Counted from the first letter of the stretch, positions 8,794 to 19,357 are shown. The stretch: DNA of 64,000 bases from SZUA-22 sp963751695 (GCA_963751695.1 CAVVVP010000002.1:124001-188000), one strand, 5' to 3'. The notes: generated by a model not told the origin, from the sequence alone. A program made the numbers and translations.

Positions 8794-11700
8794 TTATTTT
8801 ATAACCGCAAATCTTCCTATTTTTTCGCCAGCATCGGGAACTTCAACATGATAAATGTAAACGCCATACGCTATTCTTTGACCTTCATCACTTAGCAAGT
8901 CCCAAGTTGCGATGTTGCTAAAATCATTTTTATATATAACTGATACTAGTTCTCCAGTAATCGTGTAAATTCTTATTGTACACTCAGGAGGTAGATTTCT
9001 AAATTGAAGCTGTTTATCACCTCTTTTATCTGGTAACCTACCAGGTTCTTCAGCGATACTATAAGCTACATAAGGATTTGGTACAACAAAAATATCATCA
9101 AGAGAAGCAGACGCATTTTCTTTTTGAACTTCTGAAGGCTTGCTTTCATAGGCATATGCATCGCCAGCTTCGAATGGTTTGCTTGTTCTTACATGATAAA
9201 TATCCCCTTCTTGTGGAATTACAGCATCAAAAGGTACTGTAGTAGTATCGTAAACAACTGTCGAATCGTTGATTACAGTAGAATCAATAACCAGAGTATC
9301 AGGTCTCAGGTTAAATTGAACAAAATAAGATACAGTAGCACCAGCAGCACCGGTTGGTCTTAGTAATAATGGCTCACCCCAATCCCACTTACCATTCCCA
9401 GAAGTTGCAGGTATCTGTGTTTCATCGAGAAGATATTCACCCTTAACAAAATTACCTTGCGCATCGACCTCTGATACATTAAATACATTGAAAGGTACTA
9501 TAGCTTGCGACATTGATGGAGGAGCTAAAACAGTATCACCATTTGCCCAAGTTCCATCAGCAAGAGTATCTGCAAGATCCAGCCATCTGATCTCCCAATC
9601 TGCTCTATACTGAACATGAGGATTCCCGATATAATCTGCATTAGATTCACTCCATAATACAGAATCTCTAATATTTGTTACAACCTCCTCACCCCACTCA
9701 CTTCTACTTTCATCGAGGTCAAGTTCTTGATTTTGTACGAACAATCTCTGACCATCAAATACGGGATTTGCATCGGAACTGTCAATTGCACTACTTCCAG
9801 GAATTGGGTAATAGTTATACGAAGTATTAAAATTTTCGCCTTCTGGAAGGTCGCCTGGATTGGCTCCTCGTATTTTTCCAAATCCTTCGTTAATTATATA
9901 TTTGGAAGGATCAATTATATTTCCAGCAGCATCAGTTACAATAACACTGCTACCTTTTATATTCTGCTTTTGCAAATCAGTGAAAACTGTATCTTTCGAA
10001 ATAAACTGATCTTCAACACCAGTTGAATCGTAAACAACATATAAAGAATCAGTTAGGAATTCTATTTTATAAACTTTTTCCTTAACAGAAAGATCATCCA
10101 TAATAAATATATTTAGATCACCTGTTGAATTTCCAACAACTTGAGTAGGTTTACCACCAACAACTTCTGCATCCGACATACCGGCACTTTTTCCACCCGG
10201 GATTACTTGAACTGTGTTCGATTCAAAAGTAAGTACACTTGTTATCGGGTCTTTACGGATAATCGCTTTATTTTCGGTTGGAGGAATTTCGTTTGTACCA
10301 GAATCATATGCAACAACTGCATAATAATAATTGACTCCGTTTGTAACTGTTGAGTCAATATACTGATGTGCGAGACCACTATTATTACCTAAATAAAACT
10401 TAACTGCTCTACCAGGATAATCAACTGGATGAAATCCGGAAAGAGTATCAATAAGGTCCCATTGTTCAAGTCCCTTACCCAAGAATGGATTTCCATTAGC
10501 ATCTGTTATTGTGTAAACATCAGAGAATGTATAGTCTCTACTTCTATATACTTTATAGCCCTGGAAATCTTCTAACCCTGTTAGAGGATCAACTGATTCT
10601 TCAGCTTTTGTATCCCAATATAAAGTTACTCTTCCATCACCACCAACAGCAGTAACAGTTGGTTTTGTTGGAGGTTGTGCGAAACGATAATCAGCTTCTA
10701 AAACTTGTGTGGAAGTTTCAGCATTTAGAATAAGATCGTCAACATCATTTCCGAAAAGTATTGCCATTGAGAATCTTTGTGTCTCACCAACTGCTAATGA
10801 CAGTGGGCCAGTACCAAAGTTAAATATGTTATCACCTGGTTCAGCTAATAATTCTTGAGCTGTATTAATAGTGTCTGAAGATAACCATTGCCACATGAGT
10901 GGATCATTTCGTGGAACATTAGGATCGGAGTTTGTATAAGCTGCGGCCTGGAAACTACCAAGACCAATCTGATCTGATTCAGAGATATCTCTTAATCCAA
11001 AGTTAAGTTCAGACCCAGCCCAGCGATAACCTGGAAGCCTGTCATCACTAAGTGGCTCACCAGGTGTATAATCTCCATCACCATCAAGATCATCGTACCA
11101 TGCTTGGGAAGGAACTCCATCACCTTCACCATAATCTGCTCCAGGATAATTTGGAGAGTTAGGACTAATACCATCAATACCTATATCATCTTTATCTATG
11201 CTCCAATCACCGTCTTCATCCCCTTCCCATCTTGGTTTAGGTGCACCATAAATTTCAGTGTATTTAGCAACATCAGAAATTCCTATATCAACTGGTATAG
11301 TATTTCCATCTATAAAAATACCTTTGCTGTTCTCCGGAGTTTCATCTGTAATACCATCATCATCATTATCTATACCATCAACTGCATTTGATGGAGATTC
11401 TAAGAATTTCCATCCAAAATATCCAGTCGGTCTTCCACCGGCACCAGTTCCATCATCATCCCAAGAGTATACCATATTTCTTGCTCTCTGAGGAACTCCG
11501 CTCAATTTCGTTGATTTTCCAAATGGATCGATAAAGTCAGCTCTATCATCACCATAATCAGTAGGACCACCAACGTGAGGGTCACCATGCATGCCGAAAT
11601 ACACTTTCTCTAAATCTTTATCACTTGAGTTTGTAATTTGATAAACAAGAAACATAATATCATCAGCTAATGGATTACTAAACTGAATAACTCTCACCTC

Positions 11701-12414
11701 CATATCTAGACCAAGTCCCTTCATATTAGGATCACTATAAGATGGGGAATATGGGAATTCAGCATTAGTATAATCGTCAACTACGTAATAAACTTCTTCA
11801 TCAGGAGCGGTAGCTTCGTCACCAAGAAAAGCCGGCCATAAATACTGACCGATTTCAGGATTATACCATCTTTCTGGCCATGAGTCAGGTTTACCATCAC
11901 CATCAGTATCTGCAATAGCAAGTCTCGCAATTTCATTCTGTGTAGTGTCTACATACCCGGCTTTGGGCAACCATCCCCACTTAAGTGTTCCATCTGTATT
12001 GTAATCACCTTGATTAGTAAGGACAAAAGAATCAGATGTAATCTGCAGTACCTGATTGGAGTCTCCAACAACTTCTGCAGCTGCAAGTGGTCCAAATTCA
12101 AAACCATAACCTAAACCTTGCCATACAAGGTCTGCAATATTTCCTAGTGTATTTGGTTTACATATTGATCCATAATTATATAGAATTGTTGTAATACTAT
12201 TTCCATTGATGATTGACTCTTTAATCTGACGAGTTTCACCATTTACCTTAAAGAATTTTCTTGAATATTGATCACCAAAGAGGCGTTCCATATCTTGCTG
12301 TGATAATCCTTTAATATTAATATTACCGTATTCATCGTATTCTTGGGCTGAAATGTTTACCAAGAACAACGGAATCAGAATTAAGGATAATAAAAATTTT
12401 GTTTTACGTTTCAT
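8794..12414 (-). CDS. Large secreted protein with T9SS C-terminal sorting domain
   Basis: A 1206-residue protein with a signal peptide ending near VNISAQ. The central part contains several Asp-rich calcium-loop-like segments (DTDGDGKPDSW, GIDNDDDGITDETPE, DLDGDGDYTPGEP). A fibronectin type III-like region follows around residues 590-720 (TAVGGDGRVTLYWD to YYYAVVAYDSG). The C-terminal 90 residues (VVPNPYVAY, TIRIYTITGELV, GVYIYHVEV, KIGRFAVIK) match a type A T9SS sorting domain. No catalytic motif is seen. It lies between a TonB-dependent receptor and a PorV-family barrel in one transcript. It is probably a surface-attached binding partner of that receptor; substrate unknown. Confidence 0.8.
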   Translation of the reverse strand: MKRKTKFLLSLILIPLFLVNISAQEYDEYGNINIKGLSQQDMERLFGDQYSRKFFKVNGETRQIKESIINGNSITTILYNYGSICKPNTLGNIADLVWQGLGYGFEFGPLAAAEVVGDSNQVLQITSDSFVLTNQGDYNTDGTLKWGWLPKAGYVDTTQNEIARLAIADTDGDGKPDSWPERWYNPEIGQYLWPAFLGDEATAPDEEVYYVVDDYTNAEFPYSPSYSDPNMKGLGLDMEVRVIQFSNPLADDIMFLVYQITNSSDKDLEKVYFGMHGDPHVGGPTDYGDDRADFIDPFGKSTKLSGVPQRARNMVYSWDDDGTGAGGRPTGYFGWKFLESPSNAVDGIDNDDDGITDETPENSKGIFIDGNTIPVDIGISDVAKYTEIYGAPKPRWEGDEDGDWSIDKDDIGIDGISPNSPNYPGADYGEGDGVPSQAWYDDLDGDGDYTPGEPLSDDRLPGYRWAGSELNFGLRDISESDQIGLGSFQAAAYTNSDPNVPRNDPLMWQWLSSDTINTAQELLAEPGDNIFNFGTGPLSLAVGETQRFSMAILFGNDVDDLILNAETSTQVLEADYRFAQPPTKPTVTAVGGDGRVTLYWDTKAEESVDPLTGLEDFQGYKVYRSRDYTFSDVYTITDANGNPFLGKGLEQWDLIDTLSGFHPVDYPGRAVKFYLGNNSGLAHQYIDSTVTNGVNYYYAVVAYDSGTNEIPPTENKAIIRKDPITSVLTFESNTVQVIPGGKSAGMSDAEVVGGKPTQVVGNSTGDLNIFIMDDLSVKEKVYKIEFLTDSLYVVYDSTGVEDQFISKDTVFTDLQKQNIKGSSVIVTDAAGNIIDPSKYIINEGFGKIRGANPGDLPEGENFNTSYNYYPIPGSSAIDSSDANPVFDGQRLFVQNQELDLDESRSEWGEEVVTNIRDSVLWSESNADYIGNPHVQYRADWEIRWLDLADTLADGTWANGDTVLAPPSMSQAIVPFNVFNVSEVDAQGNFVKGEYLLDETQIPATSGNGKWDWGEPLLLRPTGAAGATVSYFVQFNLRPDTLVIDSTVINDSTVVYDTTTVPFDAVIPQEGDIYHVRTSKPFEAGDAYAYESKPSEVQKENASASLDDIFVVPNPYVAYSIAEEPGRLPDKRGDKQLQFRNLPPECTIRIYTITGELVSVIYKNDFSNIATWDLLSDEGQRIAYGVYIYHVEVPDAGEKIGRFAVIK

Positions 12415-12440
12415 ATTTATGATACCTCAATAATTTAATC

Positions 12441-15272
12441 TCAGTTAAAGAGTACGGAAAATCCGAGTCTTATTTCTCTTGGTCTGCTGACTCTTTCCGG
12501 TCTAACAGAATAATATCCGTCAATAGCTTCTATTCCAAACAATCCTGGATCACCTCTTTCAACTCTGTTTCGTATTGCACTAAATTCATTAGCATTTGTG
12601 GTCTCTTCCACTGAACTTAAAGCACGTCCAGTACTAGGATAGACACTTAGTTCGTTTTGGAAATCGAGCACATTAGCAACCCATAAGAAAACAGACCATC
12701 TAAAATCTCCTGTGCGGAAGAACTTCTCAAATTTAAAATCAAGATTGTTCTGTGTCAATTGTCTATCAGAGTTTTGAGTAAATGTAATTGGAATAATCTC
12801 TGATGGGTATGCTGGAGTATATGGTTTTCCCGATTGAAGATTATAAATCAATCCCAGAGTCCAATCATCTTGCTCATACAAGCCAAAACTAATATTTAAT
12901 ACGTGACTTCTATCAAAACTCAAAGGTACTAAATATGTTTCAGATTGTTTACCTGCAGCTTCACTAAAGAAAATCTCATTAGTTGGTTGGGTTCTATTCC
13001 CCTCTGCAGTTTGGAATGTATAATCAAGTGTCGCATAAAAAATGTCATGAGGAGATCTTCTTCTCTCTAACCTAAATGAGAGACCTCGAACATTTGAGTA
13101 TGCTAGATTTGTTAAAACGCTATATTGTCTACCGGTGTTTGTATATACTGTCTGGAAGTATATATAATCTCTTACATCCTTATAATAACCTGTAATTTCC
13201 ATTTTTAAATTTGGAGCCAATTGCTGCTGTAAACCCAGTTCGTATTGTATTGAACGCTGCATTTCAACATTTGGATTTCCAAATGTAGGGGTGCTACCAA
13301 CATTAGCAACAAAGAAATTTGGGTTTGAATAAAGACTTGACAAGCTGCCATTTTGGAAAAAATGACCATAAGAGAATCTAATCACAGACTCAGAAGTGAT
13401 TGGATACGAAATAGATAGTCTTGGAGATATATAGTGCTTTGCTTCTGCGTCTTTAAGATTTCGGTACATTACGCCACTTTGAATATCTTCTAGATCAGAT
13501 GTAAGATTACTATTGTATTGCGACTTGGGATCGAAATACTCGTATCTCAAACCAAGATTTAAAATAAATCTTTTTGCAAGCTCCATTTTATCAACTACAT
13601 ACAAAGCAGCATCGACTGGTTCTTTATCATACTCTGTGTATAGAGCCATTGACTGAGTCGGTTTTCTTCTTAAAAGATTTTGATTAGAACTGTAGAGTAA
13701 ATCAGCATTGCTAATTTTCGATTCATCTGCATTTAATATTTCAACATTATAACTTTCTAATTTTAGATTATGTTGGCGACCTTCAAAACCAGCTTTCAGC
13801 TCATGATTTCCTAACTGCCAAACTAAATCTCCCTTAAGAGTTAAAGTTGTTGTTTTTCTATCTGAGCGATAAAGGTCAGTTCCTCCAGCTACAAAACCGG
13901 TATTACTTATACCCAGCTGATAAAGGCTTGGAAGATATCTAGGATCATCAACTTCTTCAAATAAATAGTATTTTACTTGATTGTATCCATAAGAAGCTTT
14001 TAAAGTGTAAAACATGTTTTGATTTACAGTATGGTTAAAATTTAATGTTTGAACCAAACCATCTTGGTAATTTGTTCCTAAACCATCAGGATTGTATTGC
14101 CAAGCAAAACTGTAATTATTCCAGTCACCTTTATTATAAACCGCTTCGTATCTAAGTTTAATTAATGAACTTATATTGAAGATTAAATTTCCTTGTAAGT
14201 TTAAGCTTGTTGAAGGATTCATCGCAACAAGTTCACCGTTTCCGGTTGGTAGCCCAGTTGAATCAGCACCGTAAGGATTAAACCAATAAGGATCGCCAGC
14301 ATTTCCATACCTTTCATCAGAATTAGAATCAAATGTTTCACGGCTTAAATAAGAATCGGTAGTATTATAAAGTCTCTCTCCGTAATAGAGACCACCATAA
14401 TTTTCATAAATTCCAGAAGCAAAGAATTTTAATGATTGGAAAAATAGTGGACCACCAATAGTTGCTTCAAGTCGAGCTCTGTTCAAAACATCAATATTGT
14501 CAATGTTTTTATAAAGATCAGTCTTGCTTGAAACATAATCCCCAGCATACCCTCTTAAACTAAATGAAATATTGTTCCCGCCTTCTTTGGTAACATAGTT
14601 CACAAGACCACTAAGAGCGTTTCCATATTCAGCACTAAAAGTACCACTCGAAATTGAGACTTCCTGCACAGCGTTTGTAGCAAGTCCAATGGATTTCCTA
14701 TTATTGTAAGGGTCATTTAATGAGACACCATTTAAAGTGTAGGCAGTTTCATTTCCAAATCCACCGCGCATATGAATGTCACCATTATCACCAACAGTCA
14801 CGCCTGCTTGAAGTTTAATAACGTCACTTATCTGATCGACAGGTAGTTCCATGATAGTTTCAGCATTTATTGCTACCACCGGATTAGTTAAATCCTGTCT
14901 TATCAGTGGGTCTCTAACACCTTGAACAACCACAGCCTCCATTTCAACTGAACCGCTGCTTAATTCAAACTCGATCTGAGTGGTGAAATCAACATTTACC
15001 CTTGTATCAGTGATTGTCACCTTTTGATAACCCACAACTGAAGCTGTAATAGAGTAAATACCAGGTGCAACGTTTAATATTGTGAAATTACCATCAAGGT
15101 CGGTTGCCGCACCCATCGAGGTACCGTCAACAAAAACATTAGCAAATGGCAAAGGTTCTCCAGTCTCCTTATCTTTAACCGTTCCGGCTATTTTACCAGT
15201 ACTACCAGCAAATATTTGAATGTTAAGGAAGGTAAGTGCAAAGATAAGAGACAATAGTAAAAATTTTCTCAT
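12441..15272 (-). CDS. TonB-dependent receptor with carboxypeptidase-like regulatory domain
   Basis: An outer-membrane energised importer of 943 residues. A signal peptide ends near IFAG. Residues about 26-110 form a CarboxypepD_reg-like beta-sandwich (GKIAGTVKDKETGEPLPFAN, FTILNVAPGIYSI). The plug domain follows (VVQGVRDPLIRQDLTNP, VIKLQAGVTVGDNGDIHMRG, YTLNGVSLNDPY). The remainder is a barrel of about 22 strands ending in an aromatic residue (RLGFSVLFN). It is the first gene of a three-gene unit with the 1206-residue T9SS cargo (26 bases apart) and the PorV-family barrel. The ligand is not identifiable from sequence. Confidence 0.88.
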   Translation of the reverse strand: MRKFLLLSLIFALTFLNIQIFAGSTGKIAGTVKDKETGEPLPFANVFVDGTSMGAATDLDGNFTILNVAPGIYSITASVVGYQKVTITDTRVNVDFTTQIEFELSSGSVEMEAVVVQGVRDPLIRQDLTNPVVAINAETIMELPVDQISDVIKLQAGVTVGDNGDIHMRGGFGNETAYTLNGVSLNDPYNNRKSIGLATNAVQEVSISSGTFSAEYGNALSGLVNYVTKEGGNNISFSLRGYAGDYVSSKTDLYKNIDNIDVLNRARLEATIGGPLFFQSLKFFASGIYENYGGLYYGERLYNTTDSYLSRETFDSNSDERYGNAGDPYWFNPYGADSTGLPTGNGELVAMNPSTSLNLQGNLIFNISSLIKLRYEAVYNKGDWNNYSFAWQYNPDGLGTNYQDGLVQTLNFNHTVNQNMFYTLKASYGYNQVKYYLFEEVDDPRYLPSLYQLGISNTGFVAGGTDLYRSDRKTTTLTLKGDLVWQLGNHELKAGFEGRQHNLKLESYNVEILNADESKISNADLLYSSNQNLLRRKPTQSMALYTEYDKEPVDAALYVVDKMELAKRFILNLGLRYEYFDPKSQYNSNLTSDLEDIQSGVMYRNLKDAEAKHYISPRLSISYPITSESVIRFSYGHFFQNGSLSSLYSNPNFFVANVGSTPTFGNPNVEMQRSIQYELGLQQQLAPNLKMEITGYYKDVRDYIYFQTVYTNTGRQYSVLTNLAYSNVRGLSFRLERRRSPHDIFYATLDYTFQTAEGNRTQPTNEIFFSEAAGKQSETYLVPLSFDRSHVLNISFGLYEQDDWTLGLIYNLQSGKPYTPAYPSEIIPITFTQNSDRQLTQNNLDFKFEKFFRTGDFRWSVFLWVANVLDFQNELSVYPSTGRALSSVEETTNANEFSAIRNRVERGDPGLFGIEAIDGYYSVRPERVSRPREIRLGFSVLFN

Positions 15273-15535
15273 AAAGAGTGTCCCTTGATTGTTTTAAATA
15301 TTGAATGAATAATAATCATATTAAATCTATATTGGAAATGTTAAAGATAGTATAACAAATAGAATTTTGCAATATTTGATCCTTACAAAATCTTCTTATC
15401 AAATAATTTTGAATAATTATACAAGGATCACTTGCTAATATAAAACAAATTTCTCTCTCTTTTTAGTATGAACTAGTTTTTTAGGCCATTCTTTTCTAAT
15501 TTTACAACAATTTTTAGACTTTATTGGAGGATATT

Positions 15536-16888
15536 TTGTCTGTATTGATGGTTAGCGTATCGGGAATTAGAGGAATTGTAGGAAACGGTCTTGATCCAGA
15601 AACAATAGTAAAATACACATCCGCTTATGCAAAATTTTGTGGGGAAGGTAAAATTGTCGTAGGTAGCGACGGTCGAATTACTGGTACAATGGTAAAAAAC
15701 ATAATTGTTGGTACTTTAATGGCCAAGGGAAATGATATTGTTTATATTGGAATCTGCCCTACTCCAACTGTACTTTATAACGTAGTCAAACTTGGAGCTG
15801 TTGGCGGAATACAAATTTCTGCCAGCCACAATCCAAATGAATGGAATGCCCTCAAGCTACTTAACAACAAGGGTGAATTCATGACACCAGATGAGAATAA
15901 GGAAATGCTCAGCTATTTAGACGAGAGTCCAGGATATACTTCGTGGGATAAATTAGGAACAGTTTCTAAATATTCTGAAGGTCTTATAAATCATATGAAT
16001 GGAGTATTAAATCTACCCGGTATTGATATTGAGTCAATAAGAAATAGAAAATTTAAGGTCCTCCTTGATTGTGTTAACGGAGCTGGTTCGTATGTTATGC
16101 CTAAACTTCTAGAAGAATTTGGTTGCGAAGTTGTAGAACTTAATTGCGAAAAATCTGGAATTTTCCCTCGTCTTCCTGAGCCAATTCCAGAAAACTTAAC
16201 AGAAACAATGGAAGCAGTAAAAATTCACAAAGCTGATCTTGCTATAGTGGTTGATCCAGATGTTGACAGACTTGTATTAATTACAGATAAAGGTGAACCA
16301 TTTGGAGAAGAATATACAATTACTCAAGCAGTCAGATTTGTTCTCTCAAAATTAAAAGGAAATGTTGTTGTTAATCTTTCAACCACTAGAGCGGTTGATG
16401 ATGTTGCAAAATCATTTGGATGCGAAGTCTTTCGCTCTCCGGTTGGAGAAGCAAATGTAGTAGTAAAAATGAAAGAGGTTGATGCGATTATTGGTGGTGA
16501 AGGAAGTGGAGGAGTAGTCTATCCTGAACTACATTTTGGTCGCGATGCTCTAGTTGGAACAGCAATGATATTGCAGCATTTAGTTGATTTTGGAGGTTCT
16601 ATTTCTGAGCTAAAAGCCGCTTTGCCTGAATATCATATTGCAAAGAAGAAAATTGAGATCGGTGATAAAAATCCAGATGAAGTCATTTCTGCTCTGGTTG
16701 ATAAATATTCTGAACAAGAAATCAATACTGATGATGGATTAAGGATCGACCTTCCCGACCATTGGGTTCATTTAAGAAAATCTAACACAGAACCGATAAT
16801 AAGATGTATTACAGAGGCAGCGACAATGGAAGAAGCTGAAAAATGGGGTGAAAAATACTTTGACGAAATAAAGGGATTAATAAATTAA
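15536..16888 (+). CDS. glmM: Phosphoglucosamine mutase-type phosphohexomutase
   Basis: It interconverts glucosamine-6-phosphate and glucosamine-1-phosphate on the route to UDP-GlcNAc, or a related hexose phosphate. Landmarks are the phosphoserine loop ISASHNPNEWNALKLL, the metal loop DPDVDRLVLI, the sugar loop GGEGSGGVVYPELHFGRDA and the phosphate loop RKSNTEPIIR. The long frame opens with a TTG at 15524, but GGAGGA (15526-15531) is the ribosome site. TTG at 15536 is then the best start, with ATG 15548 as alternative. The GGEGSGG variant is typical of Bacteroidetes GlmM-like enzymes. The stop overlaps the end of the convergent DUF58 gene by four bases (TTAA). Confidence 0.88.
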   Translation: MSVLMVSVSGIRGIVGNGLDPETIVKYTSAYAKFCGEGKIVVGSDGRITGTMVKNIIVGTLMAKGNDIVYIGICPTPTVLYNVVKLGAVGGIQISASHNPNEWNALKLLNNKGEFMTPDENKEMLSYLDESPGYTSWDKLGTVSKYSEGLINHMNGVLNLPGIDIESIRNRKFKVLLDCVNGAGSYVMPKLLEEFGCEVVELNCEKSGIFPRLPEPIPENLTETMEAVKIHKADLAIVVDPDVDRLVLITDKGEPFGEEYTITQAVRFVLSKLKGNVVVNLSTTRAVDDVAKSFGCEVFRSPVGEANVVVKMKEVDAIIGGEGSGGVVYPELHFGRDALVGTAMILQHLVDFGGSISELKAALPEYHIAKKKIEIGDKNPDEVISALVDKYSEQEINTDDGLRIDLPDHWVHLRKSNTEPIIRCITEAATMEEAEKWGEKYFDEIKGLIN

Positions 16889-17793
16889 TTTAGTCTCTGT
16901 CTTTTTTTGAAGTAAGCGAATAAAGCTTTATCGAAAGAAGTTGTCGTATCTATCAAATTGTACTCAAATCCATTATTAAGACATTCGCTCTTCATTTGAT
17001 GTAAATAATCTTTCATCGCAGTTTGATAAGATTTTTGAATCTGATTGGGCTGAGTAGTTATTTCTTCAGATGTCTCTCTATCAACAAAAATCGCATCATT
17101 TCCAAAAGCGAAGCTCTTTTCGATAGGGTCAAGAACTTGAAATATCAGCACCTCATTTTTTTTATGTTTAAAATGTTTCAGTGCAGCTATAATTTTCTTA
17201 ACATCATCAAAAAAATCAGAGATTACGATGACCAGTCCTCTTTTTTTTATCTTCTGTGCAATTGTGTTGAGACACAAAGCTGTTTCTGTTTTATTCGATG
17301 ATTCAATATTGTGAAGCGCACTTAGAATTGTGTGCAGATAGATTCGGCTCGCCTTAGGAGGCAAATATTTTTCTATTTTATCAGAATAAAGTGATATGCC
17401 AACTGCATCTTGCTGCTGAATCATCAGATAACTTAAACTTGCAGCTAATACTGTTCCATACTCCAGTTTAGTGATCTCACCTTTTTCTTTATAATCCATA
17501 GATGCACTTACATCAAGAAGAATATGGCAACTAAGATTGGTTTCTTCCTCAAACTGTTTGATGAAAAATTTATCAGACTTCCCGTAAATCTTCCAATCGA
17601 TGTTTTTTATTGGGTCCCCTTGCATGTAAGGTTTGTGCTCACTGAATTCCACTGAGAATCCATGATAGGGTGATTTGTGAAGTCCGACTTTAAATCCCTC
17701 AACAACTGCTTTTGCTTTTAACTCCAGCGACTTTAGTTTTGAAACTAATGCAGGATCAAGATACTTAATAATTTGTGAATTAGAATTATTCAC
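16885..17793 (-). CDS. DUF58 domain protein with von Willebrand A-like fold
   Basis: The protein has 302 residues and no membrane segment. The region GDPIKNIDWKIYGKSDKFFI is the DUF58 signature, followed by a MIDAS-like motif LLDVSASMDY (DxSxS) and a Rossmann-like stretch with LVIVISDFFDD. DUF58 proteins often accompany MoxR ATPases and other vWA genes, none of which is here. The exact function is unknown; a chaperone or complex-assembly role is the usual guess. It is 4 bases from the upstream lipoprotein gene, suggesting one transcript. Confidence 0.85.
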   Translation of the reverse strand: MNNSNSQIIKYLDPALVSKLKSLELKAKAVVEGFKVGLHKSPYHGFSVEFSEHKPYMQGDPIKNIDWKIYGKSDKFFIKQFEEETNLSCHILLDVSASMDYKEKGEITKLEYGTVLAASLSYLMIQQQDAVGISLYSDKIEKYLPPKASRIYLHTILSALHNIESSNKTETALCLNTIAQKIKKRGLVIVISDFFDDVKKIIAALKHFKHKKNEVLIFQVLDPIEKSFAFGNDAIFVDRETSEEITTQPNQIQKSYQTAMKDYLHQMKSECLNNGFEYNLIDTTTSFDKALFAYFKKRQRLN

Positions 17794-17797
17794 ATTT

Positions 17798-18307
17798 TTA
17801 TTTAGTTTTTTCGTCCATTTGTTTTGCTAAAATCTCATCTGCCGATAAACCAAGATTTTCTAACTCTGTTCTTGCTGATTCTGCCATCTCATTATCTGGA
17901 TAGGATTCAACAAATTTTGTGTATGTTGCTCTGGCTGAGTCTAATTCCCCTAGTTCGTTTGCTTGAATAAATCCAACCATAAAAAGCGTTTGTGGAGCTT
18001 TGTCATCTGTTTGATACTTTGAATAGTATTCTCGATATGTAGTTATCGCTTTTCTTAAAGATTCCTCATAAGAAAAATTCTTATCTACATGACCTTGATA
18101 CATCTGACCGGTTTGTAACAGAGCTTCCTGATAATACTCGCTTTTAGGATATTCTCTTACAATTTCTTCAAATTCTTTCAGCGCCGATCCAAATTCTTCA
18201 TTTGCTATATTTGATTTTGCCGATTCATAAATATCTTTATCCGATTTACCACAACTATAAAATACTAGAATTAAACTCAAAATAATTAGAATTGATACTC
18301 TTTTCAT
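17798..18307 (-). CDS. TPR lipoprotein, BamD/YfgC-like tetratricopeptide protein
   Basis: With the ATG at 18307 the protein starts MKRVSILIILSLILVFYSCG, a lipoprotein signal with lipobox FYSC, so it is probably anchored in a membrane facing the periplasm. It then shows tetratricopeptide-like helices (YESAKSNIANEEFGSALKEF; EYPKSEYYQEALLQTGQMYQ; YPDNEMAESARTELENLG), similar to the small outer-membrane TPR proteins related to BamD. At about 169 residues it is shorter than BamD (about 245), so an orthologue claim is not safe. The 18352 start would add a hydrophilic stretch ahead of the signal and overlap the likely promoter. Confidence 0.7.
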   Translation of the reverse strand: MKRVSILIILSLILVFYSCGKSDKDIYESAKSNIANEEFGSALKEFEEIVREYPKSEYYQEALLQTGQMYQGHVDKNFSYEESLRKAITTYREYYSKYQTDDKAPQTLFMVGFIQANELGELDSARATYTKFVESYPDNEMAESARTELENLGLSADEILAKQMDEKTK

Positions 18308-18343
18308 TTTAAAATCCCATATTGATAAAAATTCTTGAATGCG

Positions 18344-18351
18344 AATATACA
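18344..18351 (-). promoter_or_regulatory. Candidate -10 element TGTATATT upstream of the TPR lipoprotein gene
   Basis: TGTATATT on the minus strand lies 37 bases before the ATG at 18307. It is the same octamer at almost the same distance as before lpdA and the Crp-type regulator gene. Confidence 0.4.
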
Positions 18352-18442
18352 AAGCATATTTGTAGAAAAAAAAGTATTAATTTGTACCGCTAAAGTTCTA
18401 ATGATAGTATGTTTGACAATAGTTTAATTAAAAAATAGTGGA

Positions 18443-19357
18443 ATGAACATGAAGAAACTATTCACAATTATTATTTTTGTTATCTCTACTTTCGTTTTAC
18501 AGAACTTAGTTTTTTCTCAGCAACTTATACTTGACGAGGAGTGGGTACTTGTTGAAGAAGGATTTCAATTTCCTGAAGGTCCAGCTTGGGATGGGGATAA
18601 TTCTCTATACTTTTCCAACTGTTATGGAGGTTGGATAGGAAAAATTTCAGATGGAAAAGTTGATACGTTCGCAACCTCAACCGAACAGACTTTTACAAAA
18701 ACTAATGGAATAGTAGTTAAAAAATCTGGCGATATTTTAGTATGCGAATATGGTTTTGGGAAAATTCTAATCTTCACAGCAGAAGGAAACTTTTCAGTTT
18801 TGATAGATAGTTTTGTAGGTAAACCTTTTAACCGACCAAACGATCTGACAATTGACAAGAAAGGAAACCTATACTTTTCAGATCCCAAGGATTATGGAAA
18901 AGAGAATCCAGAAGGTCGTCTTTTTTATTATAATTTTTCAACAAAAAAATTAGAACTTGTTGCTGATAGTCTCGATTTTCCAAATGGTGTGGCGATTTCA
19001 CCAAAAACTAAAAAACTCTACCTATCTGAATCAGGGGAAAATAGAATTTTAGAATTCGAAATTACAAACTCAGGCAATTTAACAAATAAGAAAGTCTTTA
19101 TTGATCTCCCAGGGGGGGATCCTGATGGACTAGATTTTGATGTTGAAGGGAATTTGTACGTTCCACATTTTGGAACCGGAATATTATTTGTAATTTCTCC
19201 AGAAGGAAAAGTTCTGCATAAAATGAAGACTCCTGGACTGAAACCTAGTAATGTTGAATTTGGAGGTAAAGATTTAAAAACTCTTTATCTAACTGAAGAT
19301 GAGACAAATTCAATCTATAAAATTAGGACTAAAAATGAGGGTTACAAATTAAGATGA
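18443..19357 (+). CDS. Secreted SMP-30/gluconolactonase-type beta-propeller protein
   Basis: 304 residues with a signal peptide (MKKLFTIIIFVISTFVLQ, then NLVFS). The propeller carries family motifs FPEGPAWDGDNSLYFSN, RPNDLTIDKKGNLYFSDP and FPNGVAISPKTKKLYLSES, which supply the metal ligands Glu, Asn and Asp in SMP-30/gluconolactonases. It probably hydrolyses a lactone in the periplasm, but the substrate is not evident. A second ATG two codons downstream is possible. The end overlaps the convergent radical SAM gene by nine bases. Confidence 0.8.
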   Translation: MNMKKLFTIIIFVISTFVLQNLVFSQQLILDEEWVLVEEGFQFPEGPAWDGDNSLYFSNCYGGWIGKISDGKVDTFATSTEQTFTKTNGIVVKKSGDILVCEYGFGKILIFTAEGNFSVLIDSFVGKPFNRPNDLTIDKKGNLYFSDPKDYGKENPEGRLFYYNFSTKKLELVADSLDFPNGVAISPKTKKLYLSESGENRILEFEITNSGNLTNKKVFIDLPGGDPDGLDFDVEGNLYVPHFGTGILFVISPEGKVLHKMKTPGLKPSNVEFGGKDLKTLYLTEDETNSIYKIRTKNEGYKLR

